From the NCBI GenBank assembly GCA_037903355.1, contig JBAJFE010000005.1:1116001-1180000 (forward strand): DNA of 64,000 bases, in the 5' to 3' direction. Positions 61,490 to 64,000 of this stretch are shown piece after piece (within the stretch, counting starts at the first letter, position 1; each line of letters begins with the position of its first letter). A program made the position numbers and the translations under genes. The notes beneath the pieces were generated by a model that saw only the letters and a program-made list of their open reading frames with translations, was not told the origin of the DNA and made no database searches. The DNA is from Trichuris trichiura (Eukaryota > Nematoda > Enoplea > Trichinellida > Trichuridae).

Positions 61490-64000
61490 ATGAACCGGTC
61501 GGCTTTCCTTCAATATTACTGCCTTCTACTCATCGTCGCTTTGAGTGCATCCCATAAGGAAGTTCGAAGCTCCACAACTACGGTTAACGGACTCACCTCC
61601 TCAACAACTTTGGGTGAGCTCAATTCCATTTTCTCAACTTTTTCCATTTCCTTTCTGCAAATTAGGCGACGTAGGCAGTACAGTAATAAACCGTGATTGC
61701 ATTGTGGGAGATTGGTTACCATGGACAGCATGTTCAAACCGATGCATGCCTGGTGGTATACAGGTTCGGATACGCAAGATTGCCATTCCCGCAACCGGCA
61801 ATGGTGTCCCTTGCTCAAGTTTGAGAGAAGAGCGCTCTTGCAATATGGTCGTACCGTGCGAAACTCGTTCAACAGACATGACCATCACAATATCAGTTAT
61901 TCCTGGTCAAACGGTGTCCACAACTCCTTCTTCGGACGTCACCAGTACATCCCAAGTGACCACACCTCCAACAGGTAGAAAAAAGCTATCATCTTTCAAC
62001 TAGAGCTTGTTTTTAAAAATCTTCTAGCTGGAACTCCATGTACAAACAAACCGGATGGCCACTATCAGCAGGCGGCATGTTCAAAAGAATACTATTCGTG
62101 CGTTGCTGGTATATTCATTCCAAGACAGTGCCAGGGTGCTCTAGTTTTCGATGCTTTGATGAATCGTTGCGATGCTCCGTCGAACACGTACGGTTGCACC
62201 GGCACGTTAAGCACTGTTCCAATAACAAACAGAACAATAACCACAACTACGCCGGCGCCTGAATTTGACTGCACCCAAATGGCAAATGGCTTCTATGCAA
62301 ATCCAAAAGCGCAGAATAGCTGCGACAACAAATACTACGCATGTACAAATGGAATAACGGAAGTGATCTTCTGTCCGGCAACGTTATACTTCGATCAGGA
62401 AGTTCAATCATGCCAAATATACGCCTACGTACCGAACTGCAGCGGTACGCCAAGAACAACCGTTCAGACGACCACAACAACAAGCACTTTGTCTACGCAG
62501 AGTGTCATAATGGACGTGACCGGAATCGACTGCCAAACTTTGCCATCCGGAAACTATCCGAATCCATTGAGTGAACCGGCATTTTGCTCACCTATTTATT
62601 ACACTTGTTCCGATGGAACGCTAATAAGGCGAATGTGCCAGATGGCATTGTACTACGACCGTCGTAATAATTTTTGCAACTTTCGAGATTCCATTCCCGA
62701 CTGCACTGGTGGCACGACATCTACGACAACAAGACGTCTGGCTGACGTGACGTCACCATTGACGTTACCACCGGTCAACTTTACGTGTACATACAGAGCG
62801 GATGGATTTTATGCCAATCCAGCAGCGTCGTGTAGTCCTATATATTACTCATGCACAGGGGGCTTGGCGAGACAACTGCAATGTCAAGCAGGTTTGGCTT
62901 TTGATCAACTTACCGGAGCGTGCCAGAGCCCGAATACTCTATTCGTCTGCACTGGTACAAATATGACGACGTCATTTACAAGACAAACAATAACAGCGGC
63001 TACGGGAACGCAGGCTCCATTGCCTATAGATTGCACTAGGTTGTCAGATGGTCTGTACGCTGATCCGTTGCTTCAATGCAGTCAAATATTCTATTTTTGT
63101 TCCAACGGTATCGCCATGCGTTTCAACTGCCCAGGAAATCTGTACTACGACGCCGAGGGTAAAACGTGCGCTGAATTTCGGGAAATCTTTCTTTGTACGG
63201 GAACGAGGTCGACGCCAAGGCCAACAACCAGTGTGGGATCGGTAACTGCACCCATTTTTGACTGTTCGCAAAGAACTGACGGCAGATATGCAAATCCATT
63301 GGAAGCATGCTCTCGAATTTACTTTGTTTGTTCGGCGGGAACCACAACGCGATCTTTGTGTCCCGAAAATCTTTTCTTCGATCAACTTACAATGGAATGT
63401 CGACCAAATAGTACGGTAGTCGCCTGCGGTGGAATACCAGTCCAAACATTGCCATCAACCATGTCGTCGTCGTCGTCGTCGTCAACGGTGGAATTCGACT
63501 GCGCTGGTCTTCCAAATGGTCTGTACGCCGACTTGAGGCAACCATGCAACAATTATTACTTCCTGTGCAGCGCGGGAAGTACGTACAAACAATGGTGCCC
63601 ACTGGAATCTTTTTTCAATGACGTCACTAAGCGTTGCGACCAATTTGCAAACGTCATAGCTTGCAACAATTCGGCAGCGACGGTGAGAACAACAACGCAG
63701 ACGGTTCCGATTAGCGATGTACCAACATTTTCATGCACCAATCGACCGGATGGAAATTATCCAAATCCGACCGTTTCATGTTCAACTACGTACTTCGTAT
63801 GCGTTCAAGGTTTGCCTGAAGTGAGAGTTTGCCCGCAACAACAAGTATTCGATCCCGAAACCAATATGTGCAATAGGGCAGCGTATGTACGCGTTTGTGG
63901 AGGCAATCCTCTGCTTCAAAGTGTCACTCAAACAGTAACGATTCCAACAGTGGTCACTGTCAGCAGTTTGCTTTCAGACGTGACGACAACGCCATCTACA
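61490..64000 (+). CDS. Secreted TSP1 plus multi-CBM14 chitin-binding protein (partial, runs off right edge)
   Basis: Exons are 61,490-61,613, 61,666-61,974 and 62,028 onward, open to the window end; the introns are 52 and 53 nt, both in phase 1. It starts MNRSAFLQYYCLLLIVALSA, a signal peptide. Residues about 52-107 form a thrombospondin type-1 repeat (GDWLPWTACSNRC, then REERSCNMVVPC). From residue about 146 there are eight CBM14 (peritrophin-A) chitin-binding domains with six cysteines each, beginning CTNKPDGHY, CTQMANGFY, CQTLPSGNY, CTYRADGFY, CTRLSDGLY, CSQRTDGRY, CAGLPNGLY and CTNRPDGNY. They are separated by Thr/Ser-rich, probably O-glycosylated linkers. At least 800 aa. CBM14 arrays bind chitin in eggshell, cuticle or gut lining. 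Exon 3 is at least 1,973 nt without an intron. Confidence 0.92.

Overview
This is eukaryotic nuclear DNA, AT-rich outside a few repeats, from a small-intron animal. Where gene structures can be solved (MPI, MED30, C10, the chitin-binding gene, the WAP/TIL gene) most introns are only 46-60 nt with GT..AG ends. Together with a secreted WAP/TIL inhibitor, a chitin-binding CBM14 protein and animal genes such as SIPA1L and C10, this suggests a nematode. An enoplean (clade I, Trichinella/Trichuris-like) worm fits, but that is inference and no species is claimed.

Layout. 0-4 kb: a decayed tRNA-Val-like sequence and repeats carrying hammerhead-ribozyme-like cores. 4.2-6.5 kb (-): an intronless 739-codon gene for a surface protein with ten EGF repeats. 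8-19 kb: a Merlin-like transposase relic, two (TTA)n tracts, a small four-exon gene for a basic-tailed protein (12.0-13.5 kb), a hairpin at 14.4 kb and a textbook hAT MITE at 18 kb. 19.9-21.4 kb (-): a broken Penelope-like element (PLE) whose tail carries a ribozyme-like core. 23.3-25.3 kb: a GC-rich 40-bp minisatellite open in all three minus frames. 25-37 kb: mostly gene-poor, with more PLE tails including an inverted dimer flanked by a 15-bp target-site duplication.

37.5-37.8 kb (-): two exons of an eIF3f-like MPN-domain gene. 40.0-42.0 kb (+): a secreted WAP-TIL-WAP protein. 42.8-47.8 kb (-): exons of a SIPA1L-type Rap-GAP protein; one intron is filled by a 2.6-kb inverted-repeat Tigger/pogo element. 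47.9-53.9 kb: a Tigger MITE, diverged tandem repeats, an orphan ORF and a mariner relic. 53.9-54.9 kb (-): MED30. 57.0-58.5 kb (+): mannose-6-phosphate isomerase, complete in seven exons. 58.7-59.2 kb (-): Protein C10, complete in three exons. 61.5 kb to the right edge (+): a secreted protein with one thrombospondin type-1 repeat and at least eight CBM14 domains, running off the window.

The recognised genes are unrelated housekeeping and secreted functions; no operon or pathway cluster is evident. MPI and C10 are convergent with 166 bp between stop codons. I found no clearly new biological system. The best leads are the dispersed hammerhead-like PLE tails, the hairpin-forming transposon 9 nt from a SIPA1L splice acceptor, the three-frame-open minisatellite, and WAP domains that have lost the same cysteine pair twice.
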